Shown: positions 43,151 through 51,473 of the stretch, in pieces
Layout of the letters: each line of letters opens with the position of its first letter
Numbering within the stretch: position 1 is the stretch's first letter
Source of the DNA: Bog-257 sp963834135
GTDB lineage: Bacteria > Acidobacteriota > Terriglobia > Terriglobales > Acidobacteriaceae
DNA: 64,000 nt
Assembly (NCBI GenBank): GCA_963834135.1
Contig: CAWIAN010000005.1
Location: forward strand, 868,001-932,000
Reading direction: 5' to 3'
Position numbers and translations under genes: made by a program
The notes under the pieces: generated by a model
Database searches by the model: none
The model's input: only the letters and a program-made list of their open reading frames with translations
What the model was told of the DNA's origin: nothing

Positions 43151-44983
43151 GTGGTCTGTAGCGCTTGTGGTTACGAGAATCAAGCTGGCATGCGTTTTTG
43201 CGGCATGTGCGGCATGCCTTTGCCCCATCGCCCGCTCACCACGCCGGGCGCGCAGAGCACGCTGAACTACACGCGGGTGCCGCTGGAGACCAGCTCCACT
43301 GAGCACGAAACCAACACGGGCGCGGTGTCTGCAACACGGTCCGAGGGGCAGCACATCACTCCCGGCAATGGAAGCGGCACGACCGCAAGCAGTTCATACA
43401 CGTCGGCGGATCTGTCGACGCAGCATTCTGCGCACCTCGTAGATGAGCCCCCTGCAAAAGAACTGGTGCCCGACGTCTCTCTCGATGAATACGTGCAGCA
43501 TTTTCGCTATCAGCCTCCGACCGATCCGTCAGAAGTGACCATGCGTGGCGAGGCCGCTCCTACCGTTGCAATGGAACAGCCGGCGATCACAGCTTCCGGC
43601 TCCGAGCCTACGGCGGAAGGTGTGACACCCCGTAGCGAGCCGGCAAGCGAATCCGTCGACCCCGATGAAATCGCCTTTCGAGCCAAAGTTGAAGCAGCTT
43701 TGCACAGCAGGCCCTCGACGACTCCCATTGAGAGCAAGCCAGAGGAAAAAATAGTCCCGATCGCGCCACCGGCCGACAGCGTTGCCAGCCGGCTCGGCCT
43801 GGAGCCGGAGACTGCAGCAGAAGAGCGAATCCAGCGGCCTCGCTTTCTCGACATCAACGAACCGGCGAAAGAAAGCAGACCGGCAGCAAGCTCCGGCACC
43901 GCCAGCATTGTCGGTCCTTCATTTCTCGGACTGAGCGACGCACCACTGATCGCTGCCGAGGGGGTTTCTCAAGAGACGACGGTCGAGGAAGACGCGCCTC
44001 GCCGCGGCAACTGGCGCGTCTGGGCTGCGGTCGCGATTATCTTGCTATTCGCTGTGCTCGGTATTGTGCAATGGCGGGCTCAGGCGACGCAGTCCGGCAC
44101 TGGGCCGTTGCAGATCATCAAGGCGAAGCTCGATAGCTGGCGTCACGGTTCGTCGAAGCCAGCCGATACCGAGCAGGGCGCAACGTCGACGCCCTCCACC
44201 ACCGCGAACTCGCAGCCGGAGATACAAGCTGCGCAGCAGCCAGCGCCGCAAGTGCCCGCCCCAGCGGCGAACACGCCCGCTGCTACGCCGTCCGTAACCA
44301 ACACAACAACTTCGAAACCTGGCAGTTCGTCTTCGCCGAGTACACAATCTTCGACGGTTGCCCCCAAGGCCCCGGCTGCCGCGAATTCGCAGAGTCCTCC
44401 GACTGTGACCAACTCGGCATCGGCGCCTTTGCCCGACAAGCAACCGCCATCGTCAACCAGCACCGGTTCCGGCGAAACCGCTAGCCCCGGTTCTCAACCT
44501 GCGCCGGTTAGCGCCGACAACAATGCCGCGAAACCCGCGCGCCGCAGCGACACAACTCAGACCCAGGCTGCCGCCTCCGGCGCGGGTGCCCCCGGCGCTG
44601 ACGAGATGTTGAAGGCGAAGAACGCCAGCGACTCGACTGCTGCAGCGGCATGGTTGTGGAAAGCCACTGCCAAGGGGAATCCCGAAGCGCCGGTGCAACT
44701 TGCCGACATGTACATCAAGGGCAATGGAGTGCCACGCAGCTGCGAACAGGCAGTAGTGCTGCTGAAGACCGCTGCCGAGAAAGAAAACGCGCTCGCCCGC
44801 AACCGTCTGGCGTCGATGTATGCGACTGGAAATTGCGTGTCGCGCAATCGCGTGGAAGCATATCGCTGGCTCAGCGCCGCGTTGGCAGCCAATCCCGGCA
44901 GCCAGTGGGCGCAACAGAACCGCGACCTGATCTGGAGCCAGATGACCCCCGACGAGCAAGCCGCCGCACAAAAATATCGGTAA
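43151..44983 (+). CDS. zinc-ribbon, single-TM, Sel1-repeat protein
   Basis: A 610-aa modular protein. GTG 43151 is preferred over ATG 43127 because GGAGGAGGAG (43139-43148) directly precedes it. The N-terminus is a zinc ribbon, MVCSACGYENQAGMRFCGMC, with Cys at 3, 6, 17 and 20. A 270-residue acidic, Ser/Thr/Glu-rich region follows, then one transmembrane helix near residue 290 (WAAVAIILLFAVLGIVQW), a 150-residue Pro/Ala/Ser/Thr-rich spacer, and Sel1/TPR-like repeats at about 485-605 (AAAWLWKATAKGNPEAPVQL, VVLLKTAAEKENALARNRLA, AYRWLSAALAANP). The plan suggests a cytoplasmic zinc ribbon joined to an extracytoplasmic protein-binding scaffold. Function unknown. Confidence 0.85.
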   Translation: MVCSACGYENQAGMRFCGMCGMPLPHRPLTTPGAQSTLNYTRVPLETSSTEHETNTGAVSATRSEGQHITPGNGSGTTASSSYTSADLSTQHSAHLVDEPPAKELVPDVSLDEYVQHFRYQPPTDPSEVTMRGEAAPTVAMEQPAITASGSEPTAEGVTPRSEPASESVDPDEIAFRAKVEAALHSRPSTTPIESKPEEKIVPIAPPADSVASRLGLEPETAAEERIQRPRFLDINEPAKESRPAASSGTASIVGPSFLGLSDAPLIAAEGVSQETTVEEDAPRRGNWRVWAAVAIILLFAVLGIVQWRAQATQSGTGPLQIIKAKLDSWRHGSSKPADTEQGATSTPSTTANSQPEIQAAQQPAPQVPAPAANTPAATPSVTNTTTSKPGSSSSPSTQSSTVAPKAPAAANSQSPPTVTNSASAPLPDKQPPSSTSTGSGETASPGSQPAPVSADNNAAKPARRSDTTQTQAAASGAGAPGADEMLKAKNASDSTAAAAWLWKATAKGNPEAPVQLADMYIKGNGVPRSCEQAVVLLKTAAEKENALARNRLASMYATGNCVSRNRVEAYRWLSAALAANPGSQWAQQNRDLIWSQMTPDEQAAAQKYR

Positions 44984-45001
44984 GGCCCATTCTTTGTGGG
45001 A

Positions 45002-45109
45002 TTGTCATCCCGAGCGCACCGAGAGATCTGCTTTCCCGTGCTGGGGAGAAATCTTCCTTAAGGATACGAAAGCAGATCCCTCGTCGGTCTAAAGATCCCT
45101 GATGACAAC
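45002..45109. repeat. 108-bp imperfect palindromic element (MITE-like), copy 1
   Basis: Ends are inverted: TTGTCATC at 45002 and GATGACAA at 45101-45108. Internally CGAGAGATCTGCTTTC pairs with GAAAGCAGATCCCTCG. The left half closely resembles 63914-63975, including CATCCCGAGCG and CTGCT. It lies between convergent genes and could fold as a long hairpin that stops transcription from both sides. Confidence 0.7.
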
Positions 45110-45135
45110 TTTTCAGATAAGCGGGGGGCGAGGAA

Positions 45136-46254
45136 CTACGGTGCGAAGGCCTTCGCCAGAAACCGTGAGATGTGCCAGGCGTCCATGTACTTATAGGGCG
45201 TCTCGCCCAGCGAATAATGCCCGCAGGGCAGCGCCTTGACGGTCGTATCTAAGCCGCGCCGCAAAAACTCGCCCGCCGTTTGCACCGAAAACTCCGGCAG
45301 GAACGTCAGGTCGTAGCGCCCATAGATCATCAACGACTTCTTCGGCCAGCGCTCGAATTTGTTGAAGTACATGATCGGGCTGATGCACATCCAAACCTGC
45401 CGCAGCTCTTCCTGGGTGATGACTGCTTCGATGCCTTCGCGAATGTGCCGCGTCGATTGTCCGGTCCACACCACATCGCCGAACGCCGTCGACGCGTGGT
45501 TGAAGACATTCACGCTGATACGCGGGTCGTGGGCGCTCGCCAGAAACGCATGGCATGAGCCCAGGCTGGTGCCGACAATCCCCAACTTCGAATAGCCACG
45601 CTGTTCCAGCCAGTCCATGCAGGAGCGGATGTCGACCACCGCCTGCCGTGTGGCGTCGATAGTGCGTGCCACATTGGCCGATACCGCATAATCGGCGCGT
45701 GTGAAGCCCGCCGGGCGGCGAATGTCGTGATACGGCATGCTGAGCCGCAGCGCCGCAATGCCCAGCATGTTGAAGATGCGGCACAGCGCGTTCTGGCTGA
45801 CGCCGTCGGCGTTCCACTGCGGCAGCAGCACCACCGCGCGATGTCCCTTGGCAGGGAACCAGCGCGCGTTCACCAGGTTGTTCTCCGGGAAGGGCGATGG
45901 CACGGCCGAGGTGAAGCGCAGAAACTTGCCGACCTCGTCTTTGGGCTGCTTTTTGGGAGGCTCGCTGCCGGTGTGAAACAACTCAACCTTGCGGTGCTCG
46001 ATGCGGAAATCCTTGGGCTTGTCGTAGGCGAAGAACGAGTCGCTGTCGGCGGCCAGGGAATCGTTTACGGCCGACATGTAGTTGACCATGGCGTCATGGT
46101 CGCCCTGGTCCTGCGGCAAAGCGAAACGGTCGATGCCGGGCCAGGTTCTGGTCCAATCCAGACCCCACTCGAAAGGACGCACCACGCGATTGTTGTCGCG
46201 CGAGGTCATACGGGCTTCCCAGTCATGCATCCAGCGGCGGTAATGTTCTCGCAT
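45136..46254 (-). CDS. alpha/beta hydrolase (dienelactone hydrolase-like)
   Basis: A 372-aa cytoplasmic protein with an alpha/beta-hydrolase core in its C-terminal two thirds. The nucleophile elbow is GIVGTSLGSCHAFLAS; the acid is probably Asp in IYGRYDLTFLPE and the base His in LPCGHYSLGE. RAVVLLPQWNADGVSQNALC corresponds to the strand and oxyanion region. The N-terminal 120 residues, beginning MREHYRRWMHDWEARMTSRD, are a Trp- and Arg-rich cap-like extension. No secretion signal. Substrate is unknown; esters or peptides are possible. The upstream region to 46441 shows no partner gene, and a palindromic repeat lies downstream. Confidence 0.82.
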   Translation of the reverse strand: MREHYRRWMHDWEARMTSRDNNRVVRPFEWGLDWTRTWPGIDRFALPQDQGDHDAMVNYMSAVNDSLAADSDSFFAYDKPKDFRIEHRKVELFHTGSEPPKKQPKDEVGKFLRFTSAVPSPFPENNLVNARWFPAKGHRAVVLLPQWNADGVSQNALCRIFNMLGIAALRLSMPYHDIRRPAGFTRADYAVSANVARTIDATRQAVVDIRSCMDWLEQRGYSKLGIVGTSLGSCHAFLASAHDPRISVNVFNHASTAFGDVVWTGQSTRHIREGIEAVITQEELRQVWMCISPIMYFNKFERWPKKSLMIYGRYDLTFLPEFSVQTAGEFLRRGLDTTVKALPCGHYSLGETPYKYMDAWHISRFLAKAFAP

Positions 46255-46441
46255 CTACCACGATGGTAACGCACTTACGCGGGCAGCAAGCAGCGGAACC
46301 CGGCTAACATCACGGTTTTCAGGTTGAATGGCGACGCTGGCCATCTGATCGGGAGCCTCTCCCGATCAACCTCGGGACGGTAATGGGAGAAGTAGGCCGC
46401 AGCGAGACGTTGGGCGCGGGCTATGAGTACAAGGAATCGCA

Positions 46442-46978
46442 CTAGCGGGAATGCACGGTCAGCGAACAGTTTGGTGTGGACGCTTTGGCAATGTCATTCT
46501 TGCGCTTGGTGAGTTGCTGGTACCAGCCGAGTAGAGGCTTCATGGCTAACGTTTTGTGAATGCTCGGTACTTCTCCGCGAACGGATAGCTCGTAGGGATC
46601 GCTAGAGGAGCTAGTAAAGGCCAGCAGCTGTTGGTGGTCGCCGCGGCTGATGGATATCCGCCAGACCTCTTCTCCTGGCGCTGCTCCCTTGCGTGATGCT
46701 GGCCGGGATAGCGATAGGAGCGCCGGATCATTCAGTATGTCCGTGAGCTGCGCTCTCTCTTCCAAAGTGAGAGTGCCCAGGTGAATCTGGATTGGACCCG
46801 GCTTACCAAGATCGAAGGACGTGTGCTCGTAGCGGTAGGAACCGTTGGTTTGCACGGCGACGCAATCGCTGGATTCGGTTGTGGGCGAGGCTTCCCAGGA
46901 GCGCTGGATCAGCAGAAGTTGGTTCTGCGCGTGCGCCAGTCCAACGAGAAGCAGAACAAACGCGGCGGTAAATCGCAT
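46442..46978 (-). CDS. exported protein of unknown function
   Basis: A 178-aa protein with a short signal peptide (MRFTAAFVLLLVGLAHAQ). The mature part is alpha/beta: SYRYEHTSFDLGKPGPIQIH and GTLTLEERAQLTDILNDPAL, then VWRISISRGDHQQLLAFTSS, patterns seen in small secreted acidobacterial proteins, without known catalytic residues. The LTLEERAQLTDILND helix followed by strands resembles peptidase-inhibitor-like folds but not strongly enough to name. Two cysteines (SSDCVAV and TPNCSLT) may form a disulfide. It stands alone, divergent from the toxin-antitoxin pair with a 153-bp gap. Confidence 0.65.
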   Translation of the reverse strand: MRFTAAFVLLLVGLAHAQNQLLLIQRSWEASPTTESSDCVAVQTNGSYRYEHTSFDLGKPGPIQIHLGTLTLEERAQLTDILNDPALLSLSRPASRKGAAPGEEVWRISISRGDHQQLLAFTSSSSDPYELSVRGEVPSIHKTLAMKPLLGWYQQLTKRKNDIAKASTPNCSLTVHSR

Positions 46979-47094
46979 GGCGCGATGATCTCATCTCGTG
47001 GAATTGGGAACAAGAAGTCGGAGGCGCGAGCTGGTTCCGTGAAAGTCAAAAGACCCACTCAAGCTAGACCCGCTCGCGGCAAGGTCGATCTCGT

Positions 47095-47134
47095 TTGTAC
47101 GAAATCATGAATATGCACTACACTGTAGTGCATG
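47095..47134 (+). promoter_or_regulatory. promoter with perfect palindromic operator over the antitoxin start codon
   Basis: TTGTAC (47095-47100), an 18-bp spacer and TACACT (47119-47124) make a promoter. A perfect 10+1+10 palindrome, ATGCACTACA-C-TGTAGTGCAT at 47113-47133, covers the -10 box and the first two bases of the antitoxin ATG (47132). The predicted transcript would start at or within a base or two of the ATG, leaving no room for a Shine-Dalgarno. This is the expected autoregulatory site of a toxin-antitoxin operon. Confidence 0.7.
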
Positions 47135-47419
47135 GCTAAGAGTGAAGTTTACAGTTGGCGTCTCAACTCTGACCTAAAGACGGATCTTGATCTGCACACC
47201 CGTCTGCAGGGTAAGACCCTGGCGGAGGTATTGAATATGTTGGCAAAGGGTTGGCTGGAAGAGCAGAAGCTACAAAACTCAGAAAACGAATCTGAACAGG
47301 CCCGGCTTCATGCTATTGCTGCGAGATTTGTGGGTTCTATTTCGGGGGGAGACCCACATGCTTCACAGACCGTTCGAGAGGTAGTGCGCCAGCGCATCAG
47401 GGAGAGAAATGCGCACTAG
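47132..47419 (+). CDS. antitoxin of a VapBC-type pair
   Basis: A 95-aa protein that overlaps the PIN toxin gene by 11 nt. It begins MAKSEVYSWRLNSDLKTDLD with a strand-helix-helix pattern (YSWRLNSDLKTDLDLHTRLQ, TLAEVLNMLAKGWLEEQ) typical of ribbon-helix-helix DNA-binding antitoxins; the charged C-terminal half (residues 50-95) would wrap the toxin. The palindromic operator that overlaps its start codon fits autoregulation. The likely transcript is leaderless. The name vapB is not used because RHH antitoxin families differ, but the role is well supported by context. Confidence 0.85.
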   Translation: MAKSEVYSWRLNSDLKTDLDLHTRLQGKTLAEVLNMLAKGWLEEQKLQNSENESEQARLHAIAARFVGSISGGDPHASQTVREVVRQRIRERNAH

Positions 47420-47840
47420 CGCCCTCATTGATACCGGAGCGATTATCGCCATCCTGGACAGGGATGATCAGTGGCATTCGGTTTGCGCGGATGCGTTCCG
47501 ATACGTCAATTTGCCGGTGCTGACTTCCGAAGCGGTGTTGACCGAACTATTTCACTTCATGGGACCGCGCTCTCGTAAGCTGGAAAGGGTGATAAATTTC
47601 ATCCGATCCGGCGTACTCACGGTAGGAATGATTGGCGACAGTGATCTTCCGAACCTGTTGCGCTTGATTAAGCAATATCACGATTGCCCGATGGACTTCG
47701 CCGATGCCACCCTGGTACACCTCGCGGAGCGGGAATCGATGAACACCATCTTGACAGTCGATTTTTCAGATTTCGGAACATATCGCATAGAAGGCCGGAA
47801 GCGGTTTCGCATTCTGCCGACCTCCAGACCCGCCCGCTAA
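47409..47840 (+). CDS. vapC: PIN-domain toxin ribonuclease (VapC type)
   Basis: A 143-aa PIN-domain RNase, toxin of the pair with the preceding gene. The acidic active site is complete: Asp in SALIDTGAIIAILDRDDQW, Glu in LTSEAVLTELFHF, Asp in CPMDFADATLVHLAERE and Asp in ILTVDFSDFGTYR. It should cleave RNA, often tRNA or rRNA, when freed from the antitoxin. GGAGAG precedes ATG 47409 inside the antitoxin gene, so translation is coupled. Its stop codon overlaps the stop of dnaB, on the opposite strand, by 4 nt (47837-47840), showing tight insertion next to an essential gene. Confidence 0.93.
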   Translation: MRTSALIDTGAIIAILDRDDQWHSVCADAFRYVNLPVLTSEAVLTELFHFMGPRSRKLERVINFIRSGVLTVGMIGDSDLPNLLRLIKQYHDCPMDFADATLVHLAERESMNTILTVDFSDFGTYRIEGRKRFRILPTSRPAR

Positions 47841-49207
47841 CCGCCGTAATCGTTGTCCATCGATAGGTTCTCGAACCGCGTAAACCGTTTGATGAAGGCC
47901 ATCTTCACCGTGTCGATCGGGCCGTTGCGCTGTTTGGCAATGATGATCTCGGCCATGCCGTCGAGATCGGGGTCGTCCTTCTTGTAGACCTCCTCGCGGA
48001 AAATGAAGGCCACCAGGTCGGCGTCCTGCTCGATCGATCCCGACTCGCGCAGATCTGACAGCTGCGGACGATGATCGCCGCCCCGGCTCTCCGGTGCGCG
48101 ACTGAGCTGCGACAATGCAACCACCGGGACACGCAGTTCCTTCGCCAGCGCCTTCAGTCCTCGCGAGATCGCCGAAACTTCCTGCGTGCGGTTTTCAAAC
48201 CGCTTACCGCCAATCGGTACTGCCGACATCAGCTGCAAGTAATCCACGATGATCAGGTCGAGCCCCTCTTGCTGCCGCAGACGCCGCGCCTTGGCGCGCA
48301 TCTCGCTGACCGAGATGCCCGGGGTGTCGTCGATGAACAGCTTGGCCTGCATCAGTTGCTCCATCGCGCTTGTCAGCTTACGCATGTCGTCCTTGGTGAG
48401 GAAGCCCTGCCGCAGATTCTTTGAGTCGACTTGAGCGCAGGAGGCAAGCATACGCATCAGCAGCGCCTCGCGCGACATTTCCAGCGAGAACACGCCGATC
48501 ACTTTGCCGTCGAGCACCGCAGCGTTTTCGGCAATGTTCATGGCAAAAGCGGTCTTGCCCATCGACGGCCGGGCCGCGATGATGACCAGGTCCGAGGGTT
48601 GAAAGCCGCTGGTCAGCTTGTCGAGCAGCGTGTAGTGCGTCGCCAGCCCGGTGATCTCCTGGCCGCGCGCGTACAACTCTTCCAGCGAGCCGAACGAGGC
48701 TTTGACGATCTCGGGAATATTGAGAAAGCCTTGCCCAATGCGGTTCTCAGAGAGCTGGAAGATTGCCTGCTCCGCCCGTCCCAGCACCTCTTCGGCCTCA
48801 TCGGTGTGCTCGATGGCCTCGGCAATGGCGTTTTGCGCGACATTGATCAGCCCACGCAGCAGTGCCTTGTTGCGCACGATGCGGACGTAGTGCTCGATGC
48901 TGGGCCGTTCGGGAACACCATCAATCAGCGAACAGAGATACGCGACGCCGCCGATGGATTCGACTTCTTTGCGGCGGTCGAGCTCCTCGATCAGCGTGAT
49001 CATATCGACGGGCCGGCCGCTCTCCTGCAAATCGCGCATGCGCGAATAAATGCGGCGATGCGCATCGAGCGAGAAATCGTCGCCGGTGAGATGTTCGGCG
49101 GCCTGATCGTAGAGCGAATTGTCGAGCAGGATCGCGGCAAGAATCGCCCGCTCAGCTTCCATGCTAACCGGAAGCCCGCGCTCGAGACTGTAATCGGTGG
49201 TGGCCAT
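47837..49207 (-). CDS. dnaB: replicative DNA helicase
   Basis: Hexameric helicase that unwinds DNA at the replication fork, 456 aa from ATG 49207 (the upstream frame to 49321 lacks similarity). The N-terminal DnaB_N domain (about 10-115) includes VSMEAERAILAAILLDNSLY and EHYVRIVRNKALLRGLI. The RecA-like ATPase has Walker A IIAARPSMGKTAFAMNIA, IGVFSLEMSREALLMRMLAS, Walker B IIVDYLQLM and the arginine-finger region FRE with KQRNGPIDTVKMAFI near the end. No intein or insertion is seen. Its 3' end overlaps vapC by 4 nt. Upstream is a 0.9-kb gene-free stretch. Confidence 0.95.
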   Translation of the reverse strand: MATTDYSLERGLPVSMEAERAILAAILLDNSLYDQAAEHLTGDDFSLDAHRRIYSRMRDLQESGRPVDMITLIEELDRRKEVESIGGVAYLCSLIDGVPERPSIEHYVRIVRNKALLRGLINVAQNAIAEAIEHTDEAEEVLGRAEQAIFQLSENRIGQGFLNIPEIVKASFGSLEELYARGQEITGLATHYTLLDKLTSGFQPSDLVIIAARPSMGKTAFAMNIAENAAVLDGKVIGVFSLEMSREALLMRMLASCAQVDSKNLRQGFLTKDDMRKLTSAMEQLMQAKLFIDDTPGISVSEMRAKARRLRQQEGLDLIIVDYLQLMSAVPIGGKRFENRTQEVSAISRGLKALAKELRVPVVALSQLSRAPESRGGDHRPQLSDLRESGSIEQDADLVAFIFREEVYKKDDPDLDGMAEIIIAKQRNGPIDTVKMAFIKRFTRFENLSMDNDYGG

Positions 49208-50128
49208 GGGAGTGAATTTATTTAGACATCCGGAGCGAGGCGCGGTCAATGGCTGACGGGGTTCAATCTTGGTGTAAGAGCAAGTTTCCTTCGAAAAGCT
49301 GTGAGTGACTGTGCAAGACACCGGCCCGATTGTCGCTCGATCAAGAGATCAGCTGTTTGCGTGCGGGGTACGTCTGTCCCCGAGGGACTTCATCGATTTT
49401 TCCCGCTTGACCCAGCATTCCGGCTTCGCCTGCATGCTGGGCTGTCATGGCACGCGCCTGCGGCGCTCTTTTCTTTCCTGGCGCGGCTTGCTGCGGAAGA
49501 TTGGCTGACGCTGGCGAAGAGCAAACTGCGAAAAGCGAGGAGCGAAGAGCGGCTTCTAAAACAATGCGACCCGAGGCCAGCCACCTCGGGTCGCTAGAGA
49601 GGAACAGCTGCACGTCTTACGACGTAACGCGTTGCTTCCTTCGCTCAGCCCAGAGCAATGGCGTTGAACACCGGCGTGCTGCGCAGAGGTGCGCTCGTAA
49701 CGGTACGGACCAGGAGGAACGCTATCGGGCTCTTATGGCCCGAGGTAGTCCGCACAAAGCCACGCAAGGCCCAAACTGCCTATACAGTCATGACGCCCAG
49801 CATGCGGCAAGCTCCGATACGCAACTTTCGCTGCGCTCGAAACGAGATCAGAGCCATAATCCACACAACCCTGATCGCCTCTCATCGCCGAAAGGACATC
49901 CCTGACCGGGAAGCGGCACGCCAACAGCTGTGCCTCGACTGCGTGAAAGGATGCACCAAAGTCAAGGAACTCTCAAGGAGAAAAATTTCGATTCTGTGTA
50001 TTTCATGTGCGCCCTGCACAATTGCTGTGCAAATCTCTCCCGTTTTTGCCGATTCTTGCTGGCCGACTATTAACGAAATCCACAATGGTTGACGACTTTG
50101 TTACTACCGTACCCTCACGCCTGCGTTT
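49208..50128. other. 921-bp stretch without a recognised gene
   Basis: No open frame has family-like sequence or a good ribosome-binding site; the 144-codon frame from 49658 is Arg- and Cys-rich without recognisable motifs. A perfect 11-bp hairpin at 49566-49594 reads as a terminator on the minus strand, so a leftward transcript of up to about 500 nt could arise between about 49600 and 50100. Known RNAs (tmRNA, RNase P, SRP, 6S) were looked for by eye and not found. Confidence 0.45.
49556..49594 (-). terminator. terminator-like hairpin on the minus strand
   Basis: GCGACCCGAGG/CCTCGGGTCGC, 11 bp perfect with a 7-nt loop, is followed on the minus strand by ATTGTTTT. No minus-strand gene lies upstream before 50129. 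Confidence 0.6.
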
Positions 50129-50947
50129 ATGCTCCGAAGTATGGCAGTGTCGGTGACGGTGTTGGCGAGTGGGAGCAAAGGAAACTGCACCCTCGTCTCC
50201 AGCTCCACCACCCGCTTGCTGATCGACGCCGGCATTTCCTGCCGTGAAGTTCTGCGGCGGCTGCAGCGTTGCTGCGAAGATCCCTGTGCGATCGACGCCA
50301 TTCTGATCACCCACGAACATTCCGATCACATTGCCGGAATTCGTGTGCTCGCCCGCAAGCTGAAGATCCCGATCTACATTACCGCTGCGACCTATGACGC
50401 TTACCGGCGAGTCGCGCGTGACGCTAATGGTCATCGCGTGTCGCTCGATCGCCGCGAGCACTTCAGCTCGGGCATGCGCTTTCAGATCGGCGACATCTCG
50501 GTTACGCCGTTCACCATCCCACACGACGCCATCGACCCCGTAGGTTTCACGTTCTGCGCTGACGGCATCAAGGTCGGCATCTGCACCGACCTGGGCTACA
50601 TGCCGCCAAACGTTCGCGATCATCTGCGCCGCTGCCATGTGTTGATGATCGAATCCAACCACGACCTCGAACTCCTGCGCGGCGGCCCTTATCCGTGGAG
50701 CGTGAAGCAGCGGGTGATGAGCAACGTCGGTCATCTGTCCAATGACGCGCTCGCGAATTTCCTTACAACCGACTATGATGGAGGGGCAGAGTTCCTCATC
50801 CTGGCGCATCTTTCGGAGCAGAATAATCATCCAGAGATAGCGCGCATGACGGCGGAACGGGCCTTGGGCGAACAACGTAGCCTGTTCTTGCAACAACGGC
50901 TTATGTTGGCGGCCCAGCACGAACCCCTTGCGGCGGTTCGACTGTAA
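50129..50947 (+). CDS. MBL-fold metallo-hydrolase, WalJ/YycJ type
   Basis: A 272-aa metallo-beta-lactamase-fold enzyme. Motif HxHxDH is ILITHEHSDHIAGIRVL; the start VTVLASGSKGNCTLVSSSTT and GHLSNDALANFL, where WalJ-type proteins have a conserved H-L-S/T, place it with the YycJ/WalJ group of putative dsDNA exonucleases involved in mismatch repair or cell-wall regulation. The third histidine is in TPFTIPHDAIDPVGF and an acidic ligand in GICTDLGYMP. ATG 50129 is used; ATG 50141 is an alternative. No walK/walR genes are nearby. The next gene on the strand starts 54 nt later and may be co-transcribed. Confidence 0.88.
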   Translation: MLRSMAVSVTVLASGSKGNCTLVSSSTTRLLIDAGISCREVLRRLQRCCEDPCAIDAILITHEHSDHIAGIRVLARKLKIPIYITAATYDAYRRVARDANGHRVSLDRREHFSSGMRFQIGDISVTPFTIPHDAIDPVGFTFCADGIKVGICTDLGYMPPNVRDHLRRCHVLMIESNHDLELLRGGPYPWSVKQRVMSNVGHLSNDALANFLTTDYDGGAEFLILAHLSEQNNHPEIARMTAERALGEQRSLFLQQRLMLAAQHEPLAAVRL

Positions 50948-51001
50948 CAAGGCGCCTTACCGGCTCACCTCCCAGGGGCACAAGGCGTTCAGTTTTCATC
51001 A

Positions 51002-51445
51002 ATGGCAAAATGCACTGACCCCGTCATTGGCAAGATCCTGGCCGGATGGCGTTACGACATCTCCGGTCTGGCTCCTGAAATGCGCGAAGACTACGAAGCG
51101 CATCTGGCGGAGTGCGCCCGTTGCCGCTCGCAGCAAAAACTCCATCGCGGAATCGACATCGGCCTGTGGGTGCTGGCGTCGGCCTCGATGTTCGTGTTCT
51201 TCCTTGCCTATGGCGTGATCCGCTACTTCCATCCCAGCCATGCCTTTTGGCTCGAGATCGGCGCGCTCGGCGGATTCCTGCTCTCCATGCTGCTGTGGCT
51301 TCTGGTCGCGGTGGCGACTCCGGCTCCGCTGGTGGTGAAAGACGTCGCCATGCTGGGCGCGCGCGTCGGCCTGGAGAAACTGCCGGAAGAGATTCGCGAC
51401 CGGATTCCAGAAGATCTGCGGCTGAAGATTTCGGGGCAGAGCTAG
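51002..51445 (+). CDS. zinc-finger, two-TM protein (anti-sigma-like head)
   Basis: A 147-aa protein beginning MAKCTDPVIGKILAGWRYDI and containing HLAECARCRSQQ, which together give the H-x3-C-x2-C pattern of zf-HC2 anti-sigma-type heads. Two helices follow at about 52-72 (GLWVLASASMFVFFLAYGVI) and 80-103 (LEIGALGGFLLSMLLWLLVA), then an amphipathic tail (GLEKLPEEIRDRIPEDLRLK). No sigma factor gene adjoins it, so an anti-sigma role is only suggested. It lies 54 nt after the MBL gene and converges on the TIR-domain gene with 28 bp between. Confidence 0.78.
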   Translation: MAKCTDPVIGKILAGWRYDISGLAPEMREDYEAHLAECARCRSQQKLHRGIDIGLWVLASASMFVFFLAYGVIRYFHPSHAFWLEIGALGGFLLSMLLWLLVAVATPAPLVVKDVAMLGARVGLEKLPEEIRDRIPEDLRLKISGQS

Positions 51446-51473
51446 AACTGGCCCGCCAACCTCTTCGACGCGT

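Noticed and set aside
49658..50092. 144-codon frame as a protein gene
   Set aside because: Composition is Arg/Cys/Thr-rich and aperiodic, with no ribosome-binding site and no motif.
49600..50100. tmRNA, RNase P RNA, SRP RNA or 6S RNA in the gene-free stretch
   Set aside because: None of the diagnostic conserved blocks of these RNAs could be found on either strand.
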